DNA of 5,176 nt from Holosporales bacterium (lineage in GTDB: Bacteria > Pseudomonadota > Alphaproteobacteria > BNTO01). This document shows, piece after piece, positions 1 through 5,174 of this stretch; the stretch's first letter is position 1, and the number at the start of each line of letters is the position of its first letter. The position numbers and the translations under genes were made by a program. The notes beneath the pieces are model-generated. The model saw only the letters and a program-made list of their open reading frames with translations, searched no databases and was not told where the DNA came from. The stretch spans positions 1 through 5,176 of the forward strand of contig JAIRNU010000060.1 of assembly GCA_031257945.1 (NCBI GenBank), in the 5' to 3' direction.

Positions 1-205
1 TATCTCCGCCAAATTCTTTCATCTACCCGAGCATCTACGAAACTATGATGTGTCATACAGCATGTTTACCATAAACCATTAAATTTGTCGGAAAAATCTA
101 GGGGAGCTAAGTAGTAACAAATATATTGCTCATAATATGACTCTTTTAAGGAATAACCTAGTAGCATTGTAGCATAAACTTTCCTATTTGAGGTCACTAA
201 GATAG

Positions 206-270
206 GTTCTCTTCAGAAGCAGTAGAAATTCAGCGCCCAACTCAAAACTAAAGGCTAAGATTTTCTGCCG
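206..270 (-). repeat. Diverged repeat, copy A
   Basis: Read on the minus strand, this segment starts CGGCAGAAA, continues TTTAGTTTTGAG, then has the exact 13-mer GCTGAATTTCTAC (234-222), then TTCTGAAGAGAAC. The same order of blocks occurs at 1134-1199 on the plus strand. Similarity may extend a little further upstream, through GGCTATTT here against GGCCATTT there. No coding function is evident in either copy. Confidence 0.6.
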
Positions 271-348
271 TATCTACAGTCAAATAGCCATTAGGATGTT
301 GAGCAAGAACGACCTCAGCACCCTACATATTGGTTTGTTTTTTATTCC

Positions 349-497
349 GCACTAGACCGTTGCGAAAGCTTCGTTCTTTCTGTAATTTTAGCGTCGCTCC
401 GATGCTCGAATCCTCACGTACGTTAAGTACGTTGCGGTTCTTTCGTATGCTCCCAAAAATTCCTCGAAATTACTCGCTTTTGCAACAGGTCTAGTGC
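349..497. repeat. Palindromic MITE-like / Rickettsiales palindrome-like element
   Basis: The ends are inverted copies. The left end reads GCACTAGACCGTTGCGAAAG and the reverse complement of the right end reads GCACTAGACCTGTTGCAAAA, matching apart from one inserted base and one substitution, and both then continue GC. CTAG sits just outside each end (352-355 and 491-494), as expected for a 4-bp target duplication of IS5-type elements, although CTAG is itself palindromic. The centre is ACGTAC-GTTAA-GTACGT (416-432), and fainter pairing continues between the arms. One minus-strand frame is open for 49 codons from 537 to a TAA at 390-388. It runs without a break through the right end and centre, includes ASNFEEFLGAYERTATYL, and has no ATG. 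No transposase is present. This could be a non-autonomous transposon relic or a palindromic element of the kind known in Rickettsiales. Confidence 0.7.
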
Positions 498-643
498 TCT
501 TGGACAAAGCTTTTATTGTAGCAATACCATCCCAATACTAGGCCCCCAAATATTTATTTTCATTTTTCATACATTATTAACTGAAAATAGGTTGACTTCT
601 TAATACTTTTTGTGGCACTATAAGAATATAGATCACGACAGCT

Positions 644-931
644 ATGGCCCGGCCCCAGGGGTGGGCGGGGGCTTGGGATGGCCCCCCATTTAAAGGATAT
701 CACAAAAAGGTTAAGGAATCGTTAATACTTTGCGAATACTTGAAATCCTAGGAAATCCAGGGGGCGCAGCCAACGCTACCTCAAACCCTTAGAAAACTCA
801 GGGATACAGTCGTCACCACATCAGAGCCACCCAGAACCCAGAAGAAGCTTAAGAAGTACGGCGCTGCTGCCTGCTCTTGTGGTAGATCGCCAAGCAACCC
901 ACCTTTAACACTCTACAAATTGTGTGTGTGA
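644..931 (+). pseudogene. Possible broken small gene with one in-frame TAG
   Basis: From the ATG at 644 the frame reads MARPQGWAGAWDGPPFKGYH onward for 35 codons to TAG (749-751), then continues open for 59 more codons to TGA (929-931). The second part includes QTLRKLRDTVV, SEPPRTQKKLKKYG and CSCGRSPSNPP. It matches no family I know. The start lies 20 bases downstream of TATAAG (619-624), with TTGACT at 592-597 further upstream, although the 21-base spacing is too long for a good promoter. It could be a decayed gene, a readthrough product, or a chance frame in a GC-rich patch. Confidence 0.2.
658..677 (+). other. Canonical G-quadruplex motif in a GC-rich island
   Basis: GGGGTGGGCGGGGGCTTGGG has four runs of at least three G separated by loops of 1, 1 and 3 bases, which is the classical intramolecular G-quadruplex pattern. 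The short loops favour stability. It sits in a strongly GC-rich island (about 645-687) surrounded by AT-rich DNA. A competing hairpin is GGGGGC (667-672) with GCCCCC (681-686) across an 8-base loop. Neither structure is followed by a T tract on either strand, so an intrinsic terminator is unlikely. Confidence 0.75.
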
Positions 932-1115
932 CCGAGATCCCCATAATACCAAATCCCATTGATAGTATGACAGATGTGGCTCCGGAAAGGCCTTCCGTCC
1001 CAGAGCATTCATTGGTTCCATCTGTAACACCATTTTCGAGATTTGGTATAACGCCTATGTTTTTAAAAATAGGAGGGAGGGCGGGAGACTTCTCTCCCCC
1101 CGCGGTCAGGGCCAT
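849..1115 (-). CDS. Doubtful small membrane protein frame
   Basis: This 88-codon frame starts with ATG at 1115, inside the repeated motif AGAACTAAATGG. The N-terminal half is soluble (GGEKSPALPPIFKN, NGVTDGTNECSG). Residues about 44-64 are hydrophobic (ATSVILSMGFGIMGISV), and the end is basic (HKSRQQRR), giving the appearance of a one-helix membrane protein. Against it: no family match, no Shine-Dalgarno, overlap with the opposite-strand frame ending at 931, and position inside repeat-rich DNA. It lies downstream of the ThyX-like gene on the same strand, but more than 300 bases away. Confidence 0.2.
   Translation of the reverse strand: MALTAGGEKSPALPPIFKNIGVIPNLENGVTDGTNECSGTEGLSGATSVILSMGFGIMGISVTHTICRVLKVGCLAIYHKSRQQRRTS
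1079..1101. repeat. Strong GC hairpin with a CTTC loop
   Basis: GGGAGA (1083-1088) pairs with TCTCCC (1093-1098) across CTTC. With C1082 bulged, GGG (1079-1081) also pairs with CCC (1099-1101). On the minus strand the hairpin is followed after about nine bases by TATTTTT, so a weak, non-canonical terminator for leftward transcription is possible. On the plus strand it overlaps the G-rich tract GGAGGGAGGGCGGG (1072-1085). Confidence 0.5.
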
Positions 1116-1218
1116 TTAGTTCTAGCATAAACACGGCAGAAAGCCTCACCATTTAGTTCTGACTGGTTGCTGAATTTCTACCAGCTCTGAGGGAGAACTA
1201 AAAGGCCCTGCCCCGCGG
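1100..1218. repeat. Inverted repeat pair with a third internal copy
   Basis: The left arm, read on the minus strand from 1123 to 1100, is AGAACTAAATGGCCCTGACC followed by GCGG. The right arm, read on the plus strand from 1194 to 1218, is AGAACTAAAAGGCCCTGCCC followed by CGCGG. They differ by two substitutions and one base. A further exact copy of CCATTTAGTTCT occurs at 1149-1160, in direct orientation to 1112-1123. The three copies allow alternative stem pairings. Confidence 0.65.
1134..1199 (+). repeat. Diverged repeat, copy B
   Basis: This is the partner of 206-270, in opposite orientation. It reads CGGCAGAAA, then CCATTTAGTTCTGA, then the shared GCTGAATTTCTAC (1169-1181), then TCTGAGGGAGAAC. 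A few small indels separate the copies. It also contains CTGGT...ACCAG (1163-1167 and 1179-1183), so it could fold as a small hairpin. Confidence 0.6.
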
Positions 1219-1303
1219 TATAAAAGTTAAGGCATGGCGCAGCTTTTATTGCGTGGTGAGAAAACAGGCCGCGAATTACAGATAAACCAGTTGGTACAGC
1301 CGC

Positions 1304-1347
1304 CGTTACTGTCCGCACCACCCCACAGAAGAGGGCAGGCAGTAACG
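1304..1347. repeat. Inverted repeat in GC-rich non-coding stretch
   Basis: CGTTACTG (1304-1311) is perfectly complementary to CAGTAACG (1340-1347) across a 28-base loop. The right arm can instead form a local hairpin, CAGGC-AGTAAC-GCCTG (1336-1351). This suggests a foldable RNA downstream of the ThyX-like gene, but a chance 8-bp dyad is possible. Confidence 0.4.
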
Positions 1348-1393
1348 CCTGACCTGCTTCCGAGCCACAAATTTTGCGGACTCGCTCCTCCGT

Positions 1394-1423
1394 GGCCAAT
1401 ACCAGCGACCTGGTAAAATGGCC
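1394..1423 (-). terminator. Two-tier hairpin just after the ThyX-like stop codon
   Basis: Read on the minus strand, a GGCCA/TGGCC outer stem (1394-1398 with 1419-1423) encloses an ACCAG/CTGGT inner stem (1401-1405 with 1410-1414) with a GTCG loop. It begins three bases after the stop codon. There is no following T tract, so it is not a canonical Rho-independent terminator. It may protect the 3' end or help termination by another route. Confidence 0.35.
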
Positions 1424-1425
1424 GA

Positions 1426-2952
1426 TTACGCAGCCGCTTTACAATCAGGAAGTGGATCGAGCCTCTTGTTATCAATGAAAGCGTTGTATATCGCAGGGAC
1501 CCACTGCTGCAGGATCTTCTGCATGGCATAAGCAAACATCCTTGTTTCATATTGCGCTGCAGGATTAGTCCGCAAATTAAGAATATGAACCAAGTTATGT
1601 ATGTCTATTTTCCCTTTGAAGCTTATGTACCGGCTAGCAGGAGATAGCAAACAGCTCATCTCTTGGCTATATGTCTGCTCCTTCAAAGCTAACACCTTTG
1701 CCACGGCTTCGTTGTAAGCCTTCTCAGTACACTTTTTCAAACATTCCTGCGCGCCACTACCCAAAGTCTTACCCTTTTCAGCGCGAGCCGTTGGAACGTA
1801 CACATCGTCAATGAAATCCCACTTATGTATCCCCATTGACCTGTGACGAATCAAATGGCGGAAAACAAAGAATGGTACATGCGATTCAAACGACAATGTC
1901 GTAAGTTCAAACGGCGAGCAGTGTCCTAGGCTCACAAGCAACTGTAACAAACTTTCAACGATTTCTTGGGAGCTAGTATCCTTTTCAACGCCAAAAGACA
2001 TTCCAACGGCATCGTAAGGAGTTCTCTCCGTTCCGGAGTAATTCATCACCTTTACCCAGCACTTATCGCCGTCAAGGCGTGTTCCGTCCTCGTTAAAAAT
2101 GAATTGCTCCTTACCGATCAAAGTTTCCATCTTTTCGGAATTACCGCGGCACGTTACACTCATCTTTTGCAACGATGCAGGATTTACGAACTGTTCGACC
2201 TGCTTTTCACTCTGCGTTAATACACCGTTATTGAACAACTTGTACAACTTAGGAAATCCAAGCTGGAAGATCATTTTCATTTGCTCAACGATAGGCGCAA
2301 GCAAAACGTCATCACTTCTATCATAAATCTGGATAAACTGTATAAAGTGGAACAAAGACAACCGTGTAAAGAACTCAGTGTTTTGGGTGGTTGGTAATAC
2401 CCCCCGGCTCAGCTCTCTGGATATACCAAGATCAACGAGTTCCTTATAATCGCGATATCTATCGTCATAAAACGAGTTTATCGCGTTGACCAGAGCATCG
2501 CAGTTTTGACTACGGCTAAATATTTCGTCAACAGTTATGCCAGCGATATTAGAATTAGGCAACTCTGCATACCTTGCGGAAAACTCATTCACCCCAGCAG
2601 ATCCGTTTAACATAAACGGAACCGTGCAGGCGATAGGGAACTTTTGACAATGGAAAAGCATCACTATGCTATCTAGGTCGGAACACCTCGGCAAAGAATG
2701 CGACATATTATCTTCAAACCACGTGTTATCATTCGTGGCTGGGATAATACAATCCTCACATCCGGTATAGTCTATCACTTGAATCATAGGTTCGTGCGCT
2801 TCCGGAAAACACGGCTCACCATCCTTTGATAAGGCCTTTGGTGTACCATTTTTCATCAAGAACTCAAGGCCCGGGGAACAAGACCTCTTTGTTTCATGCA
2901 TTTTCGCGGACGCTCCACCCTTTTCCGCCAAAAAATCGGCAATACTTCTCAT
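1426..2952 (-). CDS. thyX: Tandem two-domain ThyX-family protein (flavin-dependent thymidylate synthase-like)
   Basis: ThyX enzymes make dTMP from dUMP using methylene-tetrahydrofolate, FAD and NADPH, normally as homotetramers of about 220-320-residue chains. This chain is 508 residues and contains two ThyX-like halves. Half 1 (about 56-245) begins VIDYTGCED and keeps NEFSARY (122-128) and GISRELSRGVLP (176-187). Half 2 (about 296-500) keeps GHCSPFE (343-349), FVFRHLIRHR (362-371), and LNLRTNPAAQYE (458-469). Against the T. maritima ThyX sequence as I remember it, half 1 has E123, S125, R127 and R183 for E86, S88, R90 and R147, but L115-N116-G117 for the RHR motif and Y210 for R174. Half 2 has R369-H370-R371 and R461 for RHR and R174, but K377, D379, I381 and C434 at the other positions. 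The flavin-contacting N163-x-R165 is lost in both halves. The start is ATG; M56, where homology begins, is a weaker alternative. Activity is uncertain; family membership is not. Confidence 0.87.
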   Translation of the reverse strand: MRSIADFLAEKGGASAKMHETKRSCSPGLEFLMKNGTPKALSKDGEPCFPEAHEPMIQVIDYTGCEDCIIPATNDNTWFEDNMSHSLPRCSDLDSIVMLFHCQKFPIACTVPFMLNGSAGVNEFSARYAELPNSNIAGITVDEIFSRSQNCDALVNAINSFYDDRYRDYKELVDLGISRELSRGVLPTTQNTEFFTRLSLFHFIQFIQIYDRSDDVLLAPIVEQMKMIFQLGFPKLYKLFNNGVLTQSEKQVEQFVNPASLQKMSVTCRGNSEKMETLIGKEQFIFNEDGTRLDGDKCWVKVMNYSGTERTPYDAVGMSFGVEKDTSSQEIVESLLQLLVSLGHCSPFELTTLSFESHVPFFVFRHLIRHRSMGIHKWDFIDDVYVPTARAEKGKTLGSGAQECLKKCTEKAYNEAVAKVLALKEQTYSQEMSCLLSPASRYISFKGKIDIHNLVHILNLRTNPAAQYETRMFAYAMQKILQQWVPAIYNAFIDNKRLDPLPDCKAAA

Positions 2953-3009
2953 ATCTCAACTCACAAAAGAAAACAACACTCGCAAAAAACTCTCAAGTTA
3001 ACGACATTT

Positions 3010-3015
3010 TGTCAA
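3010..3015 (-). promoter_or_regulatory. Candidate -35 box of the ThyX-like gene
   Basis: The minus strand has a perfect TTGACA here, 58 bases from the start codon. No convincing -10 hexamer follows at 16-18 bases, so the promoter is incomplete by consensus. The box overlaps a small dyad, GACA-TTT-TGTC (3003-3013), which could be an operator half-site pair. Confidence 0.35.
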
Positions 3016-3028
3016 CCGATAAATATTT

Positions 3029-3057
3029 TTGCGCTAACCCGTACAATTGTTGCGCTA
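3029..3057 (+). repeat. Phased direct repeat TTGCGCTA in divergent promoter region
   Basis: TTGCGCTA occurs at 3029-3036 and 3050-3057, exactly 21 bases apart, about two helical turns. The second copy covers the candidate -35 of the PhzF-family gene. The same-face spacing suits a dimeric regulator, but two 8-bp copies could be chance. Confidence 0.4.
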
Positions 3058-3077
3058 TGTGGAGATAGTGCTAGAAT
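3050..3077 (+). promoter_or_regulatory. Candidate promoter of the PhzF-family gene
   Basis: TTGCGC (3050-3055) and TAGAAT (3072-3077) are separated by 16 bases, a fair sigma-70-like match. Transcription would begin near 3084, giving a leader of about 28 bases without a Shine-Dalgarno. Confidence 0.5.
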
Positions 3078-3111
3078 CTCCGCGGTACTCGCTTTAATAG
3101 CTTTTTCAACA

Positions 3112-3999
3112 ATGCCTCCATTTCGCTGTCCAATTTGGCTTATCGATTCCTTCACTGACGCACCTTTCAAGGGGAACCCGGCCGGTGTGTGTTTGGTTGA
3201 TGCTTTCCCGAGCGATGCTGTAATGCAGCAAATAGCATTTGAAGTGCATTGGTCAGAGACAGCGTTTATACATCGTATCGGGGAGGCAGGTAATCGCTTC
3301 CGCATTCGATGGTTTTCCCCGCTGGATGAGGCGCCAATTTGCGGGCATGCTACCTTGGCGGCCATGCATTTTTTGTGTGAAAATGGGACGCTTGCGGGGG
3401 ATCAGGCGATTTTTGAATCGCGTGCAGGCGAACTGCGCACGATAAAAAAACATAACAAAATTACTATGGACTTCCCGATTTTACGAATAACTCCATGTAC
3501 TAATAAAGAACATATTGATTTACTGGCCAAAATTTTGGATACGCAAAATATTCTTGAAGTATATAAGGATGCCCTCATATATATAGTAGTATTAGCTAGA
3601 GAGCGAGATGTACTAGCGTGCGAGCCAGACCTTGAGCTGCTAAAAACCATGGATTGTCGAGCCGTTGCAATAACCGCAGAATCGGATATGCATGCATGCC
3701 AACAAGGCAGTAATCAAAGCATAAACCAATACAGCACCGCCGCCTCCCTCGAAAAGAAGTACGACTTTGTGTCGCGCTACTTCGCGCCCAAAGTGGGAAT
3801 TCCGGAGGATCCTGTTTGTGGGTCATCTTACTGTAGGCTCGCGCCGCTATGGGGGCAAATCTTCAAACAAAAAGAAATGCGTGCCCGTCAACTATCAAGT
3901 AGAGACGGGTACGTTGATGTTTTATACAATGAGCTCGATAACACAGTAGCAATATCAGGCGAAGCTAGAACAGTATTAAAAGGGGAGATCTACATCTAA
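3112..3999 (+). CDS. PhzF-family isomerase-like protein
   Basis: The product is 295 residues, the usual length for PhzF/YddE-type proteins, which have a double diaminopimelate-epimerase-like fold and are cytosolic. PhzF itself isomerises trans-2,3-dihydro-3-hydroxyanthranilate in phenazine synthesis, but most homologues have unknown substrates. Visible motifs are IDSFTDAPFKGNPAGV (11-26), HWSETAF (46-52) with E49 at the position of the catalytic glutamate of PhzF, LDEAPICGHATLAA (71-84), and GIPEDPVCGSSYC (229-241). The reading frame is open back to 2896, but family homology begins at WLIDSF just after the ATG at 3112, which also lies downstream of a good promoter candidate. There is no Shine-Dalgarno. 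A polar stretch at about 197-213 before DFVSRYFAP looks like a lineage-specific insertion. No phenazine genes are nearby, so phenazine synthesis is not implied. The gene diverges from the ThyX-like gene and converges with the ankyrin gene. Confidence 0.93.
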   Translation: MPPFRCPIWLIDSFTDAPFKGNPAGVCLVDAFPSDAVMQQIAFEVHWSETAFIHRIGEAGNRFRIRWFSPLDEAPICGHATLAAMHFLCENGTLAGDQAIFESRAGELRTIKKHNKITMDFPILRITPCTNKEHIDLLAKILDTQNILEVYKDALIYIVVLARERDVLACEPDLELLKTMDCRAVAITAESDMHACQQGSNQSINQYSTAASLEKKYDFVSRYFAPKVGIPEDPVCGSSYCRLAPLWGQIFKQKEMRARQLSSRDGYVDVLYNELDNTVAISGEARTVLKGEIYI

Positions 4000-4985
4000 G
4001 CTAGTTGTGGGGCAAATATGTCCACGCACGCCTGCTTTATGAGCGGGCTTCCCAAAGCTGCAAATACCGTAGTACTACATGCACAGGCGCATACCATTGG
4101 CCAATAGGAACCTCTGTCAAATAACTTTCTCCACCACTGGTACGATGCTATGGAAGCAAGCGTGCACGCTATACGGACAACACACACCAAAAACTCTCCC
4201 TTTCGCTGTGCATCGCGAAGCTGATTGATTGCCCCTTTGATTTGTCCGGCTGTTATCATGTTATCCTCTCCCCGCGCTATAGCTACTCTAGCTATGCAAA
4301 ACGCTACCTCTGCTGGGAGGTTCTGTACTTGATTTAGCTGTTCGAACAAGTCTTCCGTGAAAGTAGCCCCACACTCCAGGAGGCACGCTACACTATCCCA
4401 CCACGACTTTTCCATTGCAATCTGAACAGCCGTCTTCCCTTCTCCATCTGTTAAATCGATAATACTTCTGACACGGTTGTTAGGCACCACACCGCAGACT
4501 GCCCTAGTGAATGTCGCAGCAGCATTGCTGGTGTTGCTTCTACTTACTATTTCGTGCAACACCGTAAGGTTCCCGTTATCCAGTGGAAAATACAAAGGAT
4601 ACTCAAATTCAACAATGCGCCTGAATAGCACTTGTCCTAAGTTGTCAAGTCCACACTTCGTCAAGCACACCCACGGGAGGCTACAAGCTGTTGAGCTACG
4701 ATTGCGATCAGTAACCATTATGGGATCTCCACTCAATAAGTCCACGATGTAACGTAACGTCTGTGTAGCAGTAGGATCACCATCAAAAACTCTCCTAGCG
4801 AAGACCGACAATTTAGCCGACAGTTCTTGTTCTGACGCCGTTGGATTGCCGTTGCCCCCCTCTATCCCGAGGTCTCTAGCAATTACTCGAGCGATACCGT
4901 CTAACATGGCTGCTAGTACATTTGTACCAGTCAAACAAAGCGCAAAAGCGCAGCCAGCCAATAGTTTGTTAAAGAACTTTTTCAT
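3996..4985 (-). CDS. Ankyrin-repeat-like protein with signal peptide and C-terminal membrane segments
   Basis: The product is 329 residues from the ATG at 4985; the frame also opens at a TTG at 5003, but the ATG gives a clean signal peptide. Residues 1-26 read as a Sec signal: KK near the N terminus, hydrophobic LLAGCAFALCLTG, then VLA-A for cleavage. Residues about 136-213 resemble one poor and one better ankyrin repeat: NGNLTVLHEIVSR, then GEGKTAVQIAMEKSW, followed by SVACLLECGA. Two hydrophobic stretches at about 264-285 and 293-313 could be membrane helices. There are 15 cysteines, including C299, C301 and C303 in a CACAC pattern. Ankyrin proteins of Rickettsiales are often host-directed effectors, but most lack Sec signals; an envelope-anchored protein is the simpler reading. 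The family is unrecognised beyond the ankyrin similarity. The stop codon overlaps the stop of the convergent PhzF-family gene. Confidence 0.82.
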   Translation of the reverse strand: MKKFFNKLLAGCAFALCLTGTNVLAAMLDGIARVIARDLGIEGGNGNPTASEQELSAKLSVFARRVFDGDPTATQTLRYIVDLLSGDPIMVTDRNRSSTACSLPWVCLTKCGLDNLGQVLFRRIVEFEYPLYFPLDNGNLTVLHEIVSRSNTSNAAATFTRAVCGVVPNNRVRSIIDLTDGEGKTAVQIAMEKSWWDSVACLLECGATFTEDLFEQLNQVQNLPAEVAFCIARVAIARGEDNMITAGQIKGAINQLRDAQRKGEFLVCVVRIACTLASIASYQWWRKLFDRGSYWPMVCACACSTTVFAALGSPLIKQACVDIFAPQLA

Positions 4986-5016
4986 AAGTATGCCATCAAT
5001 CAATTAACCATTGTTT

Positions 5017-5045
5017 AATCTAAGCACGATACGTGTGAAAAGCAA
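5017..5045 (-). promoter_or_regulatory. Candidate promoter of the ankyrin-like gene
   Basis: On the minus strand, TTGCTT (5045-5040) and TAGATT (5022-5017) are separated by 17 bases. Transcription would start near 5010, about 25 bases before the ATG at 4985. The spacer contains the dyad CACG-ATA-CGTG (5025-5035), well placed for a repressor. No Shine-Dalgarno precedes the ATG, which favours 4985 mainly through its signal peptide. Confidence 0.45.
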
Positions 5046-5154
5046 GAGAATTGTTACAAGTGTCCAGGTTCATATCAAATGAGAAAAAAAGTATGGGCAA
5101 AAAGGGCTAGCTGTTCCAAAGTACTCCAGTAAAAGTTAAGTAATAAATTGAGGC

Positions 5155-5174
5155 TTATACATTGATTATACATT
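5155..5174 (+). repeat. Direct repeat TTATACATT at the window edge
   Basis: TTATACATT occurs at 5155-5163 and 5166-5174, an 11-base period. Only two copies are visible before the window ends, so an iteron-like array or simple AT-rich chance cannot be told apart. Confidence 0.35.

Larger units (their letters stand above)
1..1425. other. Gene-poor, repeat-rich intergenic region
   Basis: I see no protein with recognisable family motifs in any frame here. Positions 1-348 are AT-rich, with only short open frames. These include a minus-strand ATG at 54-56 that stays open for 18 codons to the left edge, which could be the start of a gene outside the window but has no supporting signal. Positions 349-497 are a palindromic element. 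Positions 498-643 are AT-rich. Positions 644-1225 alternate GC-rich islands with structured repeats and contain one TAG-broken frame and a small minus-strand frame. Positions 1226-1425 are GC-rich with several inverted repeats and conflicting open frames on both strands. The pattern suggests decayed sequence and dispersed repeats rather than missed genes, although a structured RNA is not excluded at 1190-1425. Confidence 0.6.

Noticed and set aside
1..56. Partial minus-strand gene starting at ATG 54-56 and running off the left edge
   Set aside because: Only 18 codons are visible, with no promoter, ribosome site or recognisable motif.
248..322. Minus-strand frame reading GAEVVLAQHPNGYLTV onward for 25 codons
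   Set aside because: It has a stop directly upstream and no start codon, and 25 open codons are expected by chance; the opposite strand is also open here for 49 codons.
404..413. GCTCGAATCC resembling a tRNA T-loop
   Set aside because: No acceptor stem, anticodon arm or CCA-side pairing is found around it; it belongs to the palindromic element.
592..624. Promoter TTGACT ... TATAAG upstream of the TAG-broken frame
   Set aside because: The spacer is 21 bases, too long for a sigma-70 promoter, and alternative -10 hexamers at a proper distance are poor.
1340..1362. 4.5S (SRP) RNA-like words GGAAGCAG and GGTCAGG on the minus strand
   Set aside because: The words occur in the wrong order and without the expected apical stem, so the similarity is accidental.
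1178..1550. Open frames of 60-107 codons on both strands (1178-1399 minus, 1227-1550 minus, 1234-1416 plus)
   Set aside because: They conflict with each other and the longest overlaps the end of the ThyX-like gene. The 1178-1399 frame opens only with TTG, and none shows a family motif or a ribosome binding site that decides the matter.
2896..3111. Upstream extension of the PhzF-family gene to an ATG at 2896
   Set aside because: The extension overlaps the start of the divergent ThyX-like gene, contains both candidate promoters, and its 72 residues are unrelated to the PhzF family.
4986..5003. TTG start at 5003 for the ankyrin-like gene
   Set aside because: It would put six residues before a clean MKK-type signal peptide; the ATG at 4985 is the better start.
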